Origin: Mesocentrotus franciscanus
Lineage: Eukaryota; Echinodermata; Echinoidea; Camarodonta; Strongylocentrotidae
DNA length: 64,000 nucleotides
Assembly: GCA_037976565.1 (NCBI GenBank)
Contig: CP137683.1
Span: forward strand, 11,873,923-11,937,922
Direction of reading: 5' to 3'
Of this stretch, positions 29,201 to 42,226 are shown one piece after another. The position numbers and the translations under genes are program-made. The notes below the pieces were generated by a model. It did not search any database. It was given only the letters and a program-made list of their open reading frames with translations, and was not told the DNA's origin. How positions within the stretch are numbered: the stretch's first letter is position 1; each line of letters starts with the position of its first letter.

Positions 29201-32200
29201 CGTTACCTGATGGTCTAATTTGCGTTTGCCCCTTTATCATATCTTATTCAATCAGCTGTACCTTGTAGAAGGCTGGACCCACCAGAGCACGGAGCGCTAG
29301 TCTGCGACACGTGGCAGTACGGCCGGTTTTGTAATATGTTTTGCAACCTGAACTACGATATACCCCGTCAAAATACAGTTGATAAACCACCCGATGTCTA
29401 TGTATGCGGATCGTCGGGGATGTGGTCACCTCATGCCAATGTACCAGATTGCTCAGGTAAAAAGAAATTAACGCTGCAACTGAAAGCTATGAACATTTCA
29501 ATAAAACTTCACTGTTTCTATTAAATCTCCTTTGACAGCCATACATGGGATATCAGTTACTTCGAATACAATGTGCAATCATGAATGATCGTGTGTTCTG
29601 GTAATCACTAAAGGACAAAGGGACTGAACGTATGGATGATATCGAAGAAAATGTTAAAGGTAATACATAGTACTGGGAAAGGTTTTCGTACTTTCTGATT
29701 ATGTATACATAATAGGAGAAAGATATAAGCCCTGAAATGTTTGAATTTTCGAGAAATCAATCATTTAGCTTGATTTTTTGAAAGTTTATGCGTTATAACA
29801 ATTAGTTGTGCATGTGTGTGCGTATGTGGGTGTTTGTGTGCGTATGTGTATGTGTGTTACGGCGGATCCAGTCATAAATGGTATTGTCTCCTAACTTAAA
29901 CTTTACAGGCAAGGTTCTATCTTTGTTGATGAATTTCAGACCAAGGAACATTTGAGAATTCAAAAAGGAGAACAGAGAATCTGTTGGCCCAACTGGAAGA
30001 ACCCTAAGTTATGTCCGTATCGCATTCAATGCTTACTGAGGAATACTGATTACTGATTATGGCAGATCAGGTAGATGTACCATAAAAAAACATTGCATAT
30101 TTAGCAAATCATTTACACTGTGCGTGTAAAAAACTTGATGATTTCTGGTCTGATAGAAACATTCTTTTCCATGTGGATACCAATTTTTATTTTGCAGAGG
30201 TCAGACGTGCAGGCCGAAGCAATTTACCTAGTGAGCTGCTGTACTACGCAGGAACCTGTGGAGACGATACGACCAACCAGCAGATTGCCGAAAACTTTAT
30301 AATCATCATCAGTAACTCCCAGTACAACGATATTTGCAAAGATGCGCAGGAGTGTTCCGTTCAAAACGTGGAGGTTACATGCGGTCCAACAATTTTGTCC
30401 ACACCCCGCAGCGGAATCCGCTCGCGGAGACGCAAGCGGAATCAACGAAAGCACGTCGAAGACACGATCTCACGAGGAGGTGTTAAAGAAACACGCAACG
30501 CCGATATTCAGCAGCAGTTTGAATATGCCATCTACTGGGAATTCGCCGTTAATGTGGACCAGGATCCTTCCCTCAGCAACTTTGACGCCGCCCTCGACGC
30601 AGAAGATTTCATGATCCAGATGGTTGATGCCATACAAGCGGATATCGATAACGGCACCTTCCTAGCTCCACCATCAGTACCGGGTGTCGATCTTGAAGTA
30701 CAAAATGATTCTTTGGCATATGGGTATATACAGGTTGAGTGCCTCAGTGGTTACATCTCTGACAACAGCGATCTGCATTGTTGTGAGTATACAGCCAAAT
30801 ATGAATTGATCATTTGGTTTCTAAGAACAGGTATGAATTTCACTTGATTACATGCACGGAGTCGATCTATCAGTAACCCAATTACTTTTAGATTTAGCGT
30901 TGTGCTTAAAACCCTTGTGAAATTATATGACAATGTAGATGGCCCATGAATGAAGAACCAGAGAAAAGGGATATCGTTAAGGATTAATAATTAGATGACC
31001 ATGAAAAAAGGAATGCAAATCCTTTGACTCTTATAAACCTAGGATGTGAATTCAAATAGATAATGCATTAAATTGGTGTCCCTGCTACGTGTTCTGTTTA
31101 TACAGGCGGATATAAATGTGCAAAGGCTAAAAACAGTGTATGAAAAAAAATTCCGTAGGCCTAGTTAGGGCTCGTTCACACATGACGGGACAAAAGAGCA
31201 CTGTGTTTTTGCTATGATGACTTAAATTGAAATACGCTTCACACTTCTCTAACACAGAGATTAAACAATACTCGCAAGTCCTTTGTAGCGCGCAGTTGCC
31301 ATTCATTTTACACGTTAAAAAAACCGCAGTGGTTTACCTCGCCATATCTGAACAACCTTGGCCACTGTTGAATGTTTGTAGTCTAGCCAACGCCATAATT
31401 ATCTTGCTGAACTACAGCCTTCAAACCCTCTTAGTTGTACGGAAATGGCAATCACTTTGTCATGTGATGTGTATAATAGCGATACTGCATTCTCACCTGA
31501 ATTAATGCCGGTGGTTTTCCAATTACATGGAATTTCTCCACACAGCTGCATGCACCACTGGGACCTACTATAGCAACTACACAGAGGAATGTCTTTCATG
31601 TCCTCGAGGGACTTTCCAGGATGAGCAAGCTATGATGTCCTGCAAGGCATGTCCTGAAGATAAATGGACGGCCGACGAGGCCGCGACAAACACCACTGAG
31701 TGCAAAGGTTGCTTATCAAATTATCATAAATGAAATGAAATGAAAGATGAAATGGTATCTAAATGAAAAATAAAAAGCTTCAAGAGGCACATTTCACAAT
31801 TGGTACCAGGATGAAGCGCTAAAGGGAGCGGAGCTGAACATATTATTCCACGTTATCGAGGCAGTGGTCAATTACAGCTTTGTCAACCTTCAGATGATAA
31901 TCACTGCAGGTTCGATAATGGTCATTTCATTGGTTTGATTCTGGTCAAACCTAGTACAAGTTTGAATTGTCATTGTGAGGTTATTCTAAATAGTTTGAGG
32001 GTTAATATCCACAATGGGATAGGAGTAAAACTACAGTCTATGATTTTCTTCTCATTTTTTCCGACATACCTTAACGTTAACGTAAATACCCAATTTCCTG
32101 CTATTCAGAACTGCTACGCCTCTGCGTTTCATATGTGTTTCAATATAACTTGGAATAAATGTCTCTTATTCGTACAGATAAATGTTTGCCCGGTACATTT

Positions 32201-35200
32201 TCCAGCACGGGCATTGCACCTTGTTACCGCTGTGACTTCGGATTCTATGAAAGCAAGCCACTGAGTACCAACTGTACCATATGCCCAAATGAAACAACAA
32301 CACGCCAGAGAGGTTCAAACTCGTCTGGTCAGTGTAAAGGTAATAGCACGTTCGTTTCAATCTAATAGCAGACAAAATGGAGTTCTGATAAGAGTTTCAG
32401 ATAAACATGTTCATTAAAGGTAATGCAAATTTTTGGGAAATTTTGAAATTGGATGGATAGTAATTCTCTTAACTATTGATATATTTGGATGCCCCTGTGG
32501 ATGTATTATTAGCACTAAAAAATTTAGCGCCTAAGACACTTCTGCTTTCGAGCAATTTGAATAATCAAAATTTCAAATATTCCAAGTAGCGCCTAAGGCC
32601 ATTCAATGGTAGCTGCGACCATGAAAATATCAGAATATGCAGTTCTGATATATAATTTCCAAACGGGAATAGCATATCGGTCGATTGTAGTCAAGAAATA
32701 ATGTTTTAAAGCTAAAGTAATATCAGTCTCGAGAGGGCGCTATACAACATAAAGAGTTTATTATTTACAAATTAATCACTTTAGACTCGATTTCAACCGC
32801 GACAACGATCATTGCCAATATTGTAAAATCGCATATGCTTCCAATATGTTCATTTGAACCAAATTCAGGACCCCATACCAAAACTTTGTAATACCTTTAA
32901 ATAAATGTTTCAAATATGCTCTGATATTGAATAGGCTTTTTTCGTACATTCAAATTTAATGCATACGTTTTTGTTAAGTGACTCCATTAAGAAATATTTC
33001 ATTCATCTATTACGAATAACTGTCTTTCGATAGTCAGAATGCAAATTGCATACACTACCTACTGTTAGGTAGGGCAAGCCTTAATGTTGTAAAACCAATG
33101 CATGCAATTTGAAATATTACTATTGAGATACAATGATATATAACATGCGAATGCAATAGCTCGTCGCTAGGTGTATAAATTTAAATCAATTTGAAAATGG
33201 TCTAATATATTTCAGTAAGACAACATTTGTAAATGTAACGGAGGGGATTAAGATTTTTTTTTTTTAATATGTTTGTAAAATCTGAAATAGTACATCGGGC
33301 ACATTCTCTTAATAAAATAAACGGCATCATTTTACGATTTCTTCTAATTATCATTGTTATAACCATGTTGATTTTTAGTTCGAGAGAGACTGGCACAAAG
33401 ATAAAGTAATTCTTAGTTGTTTATCCTACACCACCAATATAAAAACTGACAAAAACCTGCTCGAAATTAGTGAGGGAAAAAACAGAATTCACGTTTCGCA
33501 CAAAATATGCCACATATCATGCATGTGTGTCGGGACGACTAGCTATTTGTTTTTGTTAATCCTCCGCTACTTATAACTTAGCCATCTTTTCAACCACAAT
33601 GTTTACTTTAAAACTTTTGGGTGTATATTTCGGTTGATTGTGTGAGAATTATAATTTGTCATTACAAGAACTCGATATTACATCTAACGCTTCCTCTGTC
33701 AAATTTCCATAGCCGTCTGTGGGCCAGGACATTATTCCGAGTCAGGTTTTGCCCCCTGTGTTAGATGTCCAATGGGAAGCTACCAACCGTCCCAACAAAT
33801 CACATTCTGTATAGACTGTCCAGGAAATACAACCACTCTTACAGAGGGTGCCACTCTGGGTGAACAGTGTCAAGGTGTGTATGACTGCAAAGAAGGTCCT
33901 TACTCTTGTGGCAAAAAAAAATACAGTATGAAAGGGTTTTGGTTAGTGTGATATCACTGACGTAGATCAGAGTTGGTTCATTGAATATGAAACCATAACA
34001 AATCAGGGCCCTGTTTCACAAAAATTGTTTTCAAAACAAGTTACAAAAACTGTTATAAGCTCCTGAAATCGTGGCATTTGATTGGCTGAGAGGAAATTTG
34101 TCATACAAATTTAGCATTTGTTATTGATAACAAGTTTTAAACAGGGCCTAGATGTTATTACAACTAGATCTTTAAATGATAACTTTCGTCTTATTTGTAT
34201 TACTAATTTTTCTTTGCCTCGGGTCCTTAAAAATGTTGGACAGCTGTACACACCTTACAAATACATATAACTGTCAGGGCCTCGAATGTTTAGGGGCCAG
34301 GTCATTTTTACCAGTTCAGAGGGGCACAAAGCCTCTCACCCAGAATTGCACGACAGCTTAAATTCATTCCGTAACTTGACACAGTAGAAGTTTGTTTGAT
34401 CTTTCGTTAGTCTGTTTCATTTTTGACGTAATATATCAACATCCACACTCTGCACATGGAATATGTCGAGCATCGAGAGAAAAGGTACTGAGAAGTTTCT
34501 TACCTATGATAACTTGGAAATATGTTCCCAATTAAGAAACATTGGGAATGACATGTTCGCCAATATGATTTAGATTTATAAGCTGGTCTTAACTTCCAAC
34601 CACTCGTACTTCTCTTTCAATATTATATATCCCCAAATCATTCTGTTTTCCCATATCCCTTTTTAAAATAATTTTTAACCCAATTCAATTTGCTACAAAG
34701 GTTGAATAACCGTTTAAATGATAAATGTGAGGTTTCTTTTGTAAACCGTGATTGATTAAATGCATTAAAAACCGGACTTTCGACTCATCATTTCAATCTA
34801 ATACAAGCCAATACAATATGTACGTGAACTGTGAAGAATGTATGGTTTCTTCTAGATATTGATGAATGCAACAGTCAACCATGCCAGAACAACGCTACCT
34901 GTCTGGATAGATCGGGGAGTTACTCCTGTCTTTGTGTTCCAGGTGTTACTGGGGAAAACTGCGAAGAAAACATCGATGAATGTGGATCTAACCCTTGCCT
35001 TAATGGAGCAACTTGCAAGGATAGTTTTAACTCCTATGTATGTCAGTGTGCACCGGGATACGAAGGTAATCAAAACTTGTCGATTTAGGTGAAGCCAAGA
35101 AATAATATAAATGGAGGCATTTAGGCACTACGCTGCCTGAAATTATAATGTTTTAAAATATTGTGAGACACCGAAGCGAGCGAGAAAATGAGACACTAAA

Positions 35201-38200
35201 TTATCTTTCAAGTTTATCAAAGACGCCGACCTAAATTATGAAGAAAAACAGGGTGGAAATGCATATATATGGGGCCATTTATGTGATCGAAACTTTCAAT
35301 AATGGTATTTCCCAAGTCAGATTTGTTATATTTTTCGGTGTGTAGTACAAACTATTTTATTATTAGGCATAATATTAATCAAGTCAGGTATAAAATTAAT
35401 CACAGACAGAAGAACATAGTATTGGCCACAGATTGAGAATTTTTGCACCCAGTATTTTTTCTAAATGACACTCTCTCCTCGGTATCTTTTTTGATCCAAT
35501 GAATAATCACGTAAGTTTTTTTGCTCTTACGCATTGCAATGAAACTGTGTTTTTGTTTTTGTTGTTATTGCCTTCTACAGGGGCTGGATGCGACCTAGAC
35601 ATCGATGAATGTATGTTGACACCATGCCAAAACACCGGTACCTGTGTGAACTATGCTGGTTTCTATGAATGCCGATGCCCTGATGGGTTTCATGGGCAGA
35701 ATTGCGAGTATGAGATCGACGCCTGTTCTCCGAATCCCTGCCAGAATGGAGCGACTTGTGAAATTTTTCCTGGTGACGTGTTCGGTTACAAGTGCATTTG
35801 CCCGACAGGTTATTCCAACCTAAACTGCTCTCGCGACATCAATGAATGCAACAGTGACCCTTGTCTCAATGGAGGGTCGTGTACTGATGAGGTGGCTCGC
35901 TACACATGCGATTGTCCGAACGGATACGAAGGGGATATGTGCGAGATTGACATTGATCTATGTGCAGATGTTGCATGTGAAAACAACGCCACATGCATTG
36001 ACTTCGTTACATATTGGGCCTGTTTTTGTACCTCTTCTTATGCCGGCACATTCTGCGAGAAAAACAAAACTGTTTGCGATAACGGCCCTTGCCAGCACGG
36101 TGGCAATTGCACAAGCTTAGGGGGTAATGAGTTCAGCTGCGAATGTCGTGCAGGATTTGAAGGTCAGAATTGTGCGATTGCCATAGACAGGTGTTTGTCT
36201 AGTCCATGTTCCAATGATGCATCGTGCAGTACTGATCCAAATGGACGTTCTATATGCCTATGCACACCAGGTTACACAGGTAAGCCAAACTGAATGACAC
36301 CAATGGTAATCTTGAAATTAACGGATATCCTCGTCTTATTTAGGGTAAAATAAATAGAGTTCGTTTCTGGTAACCATGGATCTTCAGAGGTGCCATTACA
36401 TGGGGATGTACTTTGTTAAAACCGTCTCAAAATTTCTCTCGACGGGTCTTAAAATCTTTTTGGGCTGGTTAGTTCGTTGGTTCTTGTACGGGGATAATAC
36501 AAACTGTGCTGTACTCGAGGTTCATATTAAACAGTTCAGTCACTTATTAATTTACACCAGGTTCCCCGTGTGAAAATTACAGAAACAAATACAAGACAGA
36601 CACAGAGGGCAAACCCAGGTTGGAATATCAATTATATTGAAACTTGAAAATTACTCGCATATCATTTCAATTACCATACCAGGGTATTTCTGCGAAGATG
36701 ATGTCAACGAATGCATATCAGAGCCTTGCGGTGTTAACGGAACATGCATCGACAAGGTCGCCTCTTATGAATGCCACTGCCCGGATGGCTGGGGAGGATC
36801 TAACTGTGCAGTGAAAACAAACTTCTGTGAGGAAAACCCCTGTGACAATGGAGGCACTTGCAGTAATGTGGAAGATGGCTATGTTTGTATTTGCCCTGCA
36901 GGTTACAAAGGTTATTATATTTTTTTTATTTTGAGTAGTTGCGTCTGCTGTAACTAATTAACAGATGGAAGGCGGAATACTTTCCGGACTTGATAAGCCT
37001 AACGAAACTAAAGATTGCCTTATTTTGTCGCTGTTTTCCTACATGTTTGAACCTTGCTATCATACTGATAGATTCATTAAAATCACAATTATTGATTGTT
37101 GCGCATTAATGTGAAGGACGGGTAAGCTTGCATTTATCATTTAGATTATAAAGCTAACTAAAATATATTACATGTAAGCTTGAGTAACATTTACTTGTTA
37201 AAAAGGTCCTGAACTTGTATAAGACAGTGAAAATTACGATTCCTTTGTCCCTGTAGAGTTTTTGCCTTTTATGTTTATTTTTTATTTTTGGCGCTGTGGA
37301 AATGAGAGAGGAAGTTAAACCTAAAGTTGACACATGAGTGTAAAAACAGTTTAGCAGAAGCAAACCTGCACAAGAAAAACGTAAGAATAGTAAGAAAGTT
37401 ATAAATATCATAAACAAAAAAGCTGTTGCTAGAAACATGATACGTTTCTTACACTTCTGATATTCCATATAACATTATGTAAAGGCCTATATTTACAAAT
37501 ATATTGGAACTTCTTTCGTTTTTTCGTTTTTCTTAGGAGTTGAATGTGAGGTAGGGGTTGAGCAGTGTTCTTCTGAACCATGTTACAACGGAGGTACTTG
37601 TCAAGAGAGCCTTAATGTTCTTCGTTGCCAATGTCCTCCAGGGTTTACCGGTTACTATTGTGAAGTCAACATAAACGAATGCCACTCAGTGTTAGTACAT
37701 TTTTAAAACAGTCTTGCCTCGTTTCATTTTATTGGCATATTTTATCCCCCAAAACATCACCCAATCACTCATCTTTTCTGTAATAAGTCCTATTTAAAAG
37801 TGCTAACAAAGAACACTATCTTTTGCTTATTTTCTGATTTTGTTTTAACCCTAATAGTGAATATCCATTTGATTTATGAAGATATAATTATTGTTATAAT
37901 TCCTAGTTTCTAAACGCATTGTTTAAAGGCATAGTATTTTACCGACATTGCTACCTCTGCTATTATGTATTTTCAATTGCGCCATCTTTCGGTAAAGGCG
38001 TAGATAGAGCAGTTTCCAGTTCCTTCACCCAAGCATCATCATGCAAGCGTCATGCAGTTGGTGATGCGATGTGAAACATGACTGTCGACACATCTGTGCT
38101 AATTTGTAATTTCAATGACAATTTTCAGACCTTGTTTTAACCATGGAACATGTATTGATGAGGTGTCGTTCTATCGCTGCATGTGCCTGACGGGATACAC

Positions 38201-41200
38201 CGGCTACCAATGTGAACAGACCATCTATCCTTGCCTTGATTCACCATGTGAAAACGGAGGAACCTGTTCACATCTAGCACCAGGTTCACACAGGTAATGT
38301 ATTTTTATCTGTACATACAATTAATTTATTGTATGAAAATAAATTTACTAATTAAAATCCTCGTTTAAAATTAGTTCTAATTTGTCAAATTAAACGGTAC
38401 ACAACAATCCGCGAGAGAGAGACATTAATACAACTCTGCCAAACCAATTGAGCAAATAGTCTTAAAATGTTATCAGCACCCCAAAGAAAGCAGTTACTTG
38501 TAGAAGACAAGGGTATATTATGAACTTATATTTGTTGACATGTCATGAAATGTTGATTCCAATGCTGGAATCAGTTTTTGCGACGATGTCCGCCAAGTCC
38601 CTGATGTTCATGGCACGATGGACTTCATTTTTTGTAAATTAATCTTTTTGCAATTTTTCACATTAAATAGGGGGCACAGCTTTACCTTCGCATGTCATAG
38701 TAGAAGGCATTTTATCCACATTTGTCTCTCTCCATCCAGGTGGCACTTCGAAACTTCATATGATGTAGGGGCCAATTGTTTTTAATGCATTGTGTTTGGA
38801 TAATGGGTGTTGTATCGAACTGAAAAGTTGGCGTTATATTAATAAGTACAGTTTCGAAGCGCCTAGAAACGTTACATCATGATGTGATGTACATGACTGT
38901 ATGCGCTGTAAGTCGGGATTTATATTGTAACTGTTACTTCCTACTGGTTTTGTCTTTTCCAAACTATTTTTTAGGTGTTATTGTCCTGAAGGTTTTACTG
39001 GTGACAGCTGCGAAACAGACATCAATGAATGCAGCAGCTTCCCCTGTTTCAATTATGAGGAGTGTGTGGATGGACGTAATGGTTATACATGTGTCTGCAA
39101 TGCTGGTTTTAGTGGCACCCACTGTGAGCTTGATATTGATGAGTGTGCATCCTCACTTTGCCAGAATAATGCAATTTGTGTTAATCTTCTCGGTGACTTC
39201 TCGTGCGAATGCTTGCTTGGATACGAAGGGGTATTTTGCGAGGTAATTTACATGTTTAAACGGTTTAGCCCTATGATAAAATTGTATGGGGTACTATATA
39301 CTCGTTCCTGAATTAAAGTGTGAATATACTTACTTAGATTAAGCCTTTTGTCCTCCTGTGCTGTTGAGCTCATTGATCAGCAATCTCTCTCTAATGTATT
39401 CGATCAGCAGCAGATAATCGTCAAGTTGGAAAACATAATTATACCAAATCTCTATAAGGATCATTATGATGTGTTATGTTGTAAACCATATTACTTTCGT
39501 GATACAAGTCGAAATCATTTGTTGAACCATTTCCATATTCTTCGTCACGTTCTCTTAGACCGATATTGATGAGTGCATGCATCAGCCCTGTGAGAATGGA
39601 GCAACCTGCCTGGATGACGTGAATGCTTTCTTGTGCATCTGTGCACCAGGGTTCATTGGAACTACATGTCAAGTACCAGAGGCCCCGCAGTGCTACCCGA
39701 CGAATCCCTGTATGAATGGTGCCACGTGCTTGGGGAGCAGTGACGGCGCAAAATACACGTGCCATTGTTTGGCGGGATTCACAGGAATCCTTTGTGAAGA
39801 GAACATTGATGAGTGCATCGGGAATCAATGTCTAAATGGAGCCACATGCATTGATAATGTAAGGGACGGAGGAAAACTGTTCGTACCCCTTGTAAATGTA
39901 ATGTTTTTTGTGTTTTTCGTAAGTCGTGAATGTTTAGATGTAAGCTTTAATATGACACATTCTCAAGAAACATAAATTGGGACAAATAAATTGTTCACAT
40001 ACATACAATATTACAAAACTTGGTAAGGGTATGAATAATGTAGGTGTTAGTTAACTGTAGGGTCTAATGCAAGCCACAGCAAAATTGTTATTGATAATAT
40101 TCTATTCGATAGATTGTCTGGTGACATCTATCATCATGGTCTTTGTGGAAGAGCTGGGATAACACTTTAAAAAAACACCCATACTTAGTGTGATATGCTA
40201 TATCTGCATTTATGTGTAGTAACAAATCTCTAAACTTGAATTTCACAGCTTTGCTTGTGCGATGTGCTTTAAAGAAGATTAGGTATCAAAAGATATCCCA
40301 ATCGCTCCATGGGAAAGAGATTTCTAACTTTCAATGATAAAAAATGTATTGTGTTATTTAACCTAATTCTTTGGATCAACCCATCTCAATTTACGGAATA
40401 TCTTTGCTAGACAGTCAGTAACAATTCATACGTCATTGAGCTATCAAAAAAGTTGACTTTGCGAAAAGAATGTGGTCCCACCTCATACTATGATTCGTTT
40501 TAAATGATTTTTCAGTAACCTCTTTCTGATATCTGTGTATTTTTGGCATTGACTAATATAGTATTGAAGATCTACATATTTATCAAAGCATAATGTCATT
40601 CCGGATATTATTCATCAAACACTTGTCTCAGGACCTTTGATAACCCACATTGGGGGCGTTTTGCTCGTTTGAGCAACAATCGCACTGTAATTCCTACTTT
40701 TCTTCATATTTTACGTTTCTCTATTTATCCCTTGCCTCTAAGGTGAATGGATATGTTTGTCGCTGTCCACCAGGACACGAGGGTGTCCTCTGTGACGTGA
40801 ACTCGGATGACTGCACACCAAACCAGTGCGAGAATAATGGTGTATGCATTGATCTTATCGATGGTTTTATTTGCGATTGTCCAGAAGGTACATATTTCTT
40901 AACCTTAATCATGCTTACTAAGCCTTTGAATACTCATTTATTACCACGTTTTATGTAATAAAGGCTTATAAAGATTGCTTTACAATAGGGTTGTAACCCC
41001 CTTTTGCTCCCACACTGTAAAAAATTATTCGTTGAAATTACTCCAAAAACATTCTTCAACAGATTGCCTGAATTTTTCTACGTATTTTACACAAGGCATC
41101 TTAAATAGAATTTACTTTGCTGAATAAAGTTTTACTCAGTTAAATCGAGTTACATTAACGTGAATAAATTAAGTATTGTAATCATTTTAGATAATTTAAA

Positions 41201-42127
41201 AAAAAAGTTAGGATTAAATAGTTCACGATTTGGTACTCATCTAATCTAACATTCACTAATCACTTATCACTATCACTAACACTCAGTGGCGTAGACAGGT
41301 TCGTACACCTGGGGGGGATGACTGGGCTGCCAACGCTAGTGAGGGCGCGAAGCGCCCGAGCGAGGGAGCGAAGGGACCGAGCGGGAGGGTGTGGAGGGGG
41401 TGTGTCCCCTCCCACGGTAGGGAGCTTTTGCAATTTTGAACTTGAAATCGTGCAATCTGATGCATACTTAATGAGGTAAAATAACACACACAAGCGTGCA
41501 CGCACACACACACATACTCACACACACACACACACACGCACGCTCACGCACACACACACACACACACATAGACATACTACGCATTGAATGGACAGACATA
41601 CTTCGACAAGATCTACACACCGTGGCATACGAATACAGAATGGACTGACACATAGTATTGCATATTGAACCACACTACGTATTTATTTATCTCTGTGAAT
41701 TTTGCTGTTACACCTCTTCAGAAAAAACCAATGTCAACTGTGTACACGCAGGTATAGTCTTTGTTGTCTTGATAGGGGTATGTGGTTATGAATAAAAACA
41801 GCCTCTGTGGCCATTTGTGAATAGAACACATAAACAACAAACAAATAACGATTAAACTTTGAACAATATGTCTGTTCATTATAAAGCATAATGAATACGT
41901 ACATACTATGCTTTTTTACCTCAAAGAAACAGGCATAGTATCCATAGATGGATATTGGCTGGCGGCTCATTAACATACAGATACAAAAACATAAACAGTA
42001 TCACTATGATCCATGGAGTAACAATACTGCTTTGTAAGTTTGTGAAGAAATCGGAACCATAACGGCATTGCATCGTTTCAAATTAGGGCATTATTTACTT
42101 CTATTTGATCTCAGTCTTATAATAGTA

Positions 42128-42226
<99 letters not shown>

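Noticed and set aside
36376..36573. Open frame between EGF exons ([13 protein letters not shown])
   Set aside because: No EGF or other pattern, and exons 31 and 32 join in phase without it.
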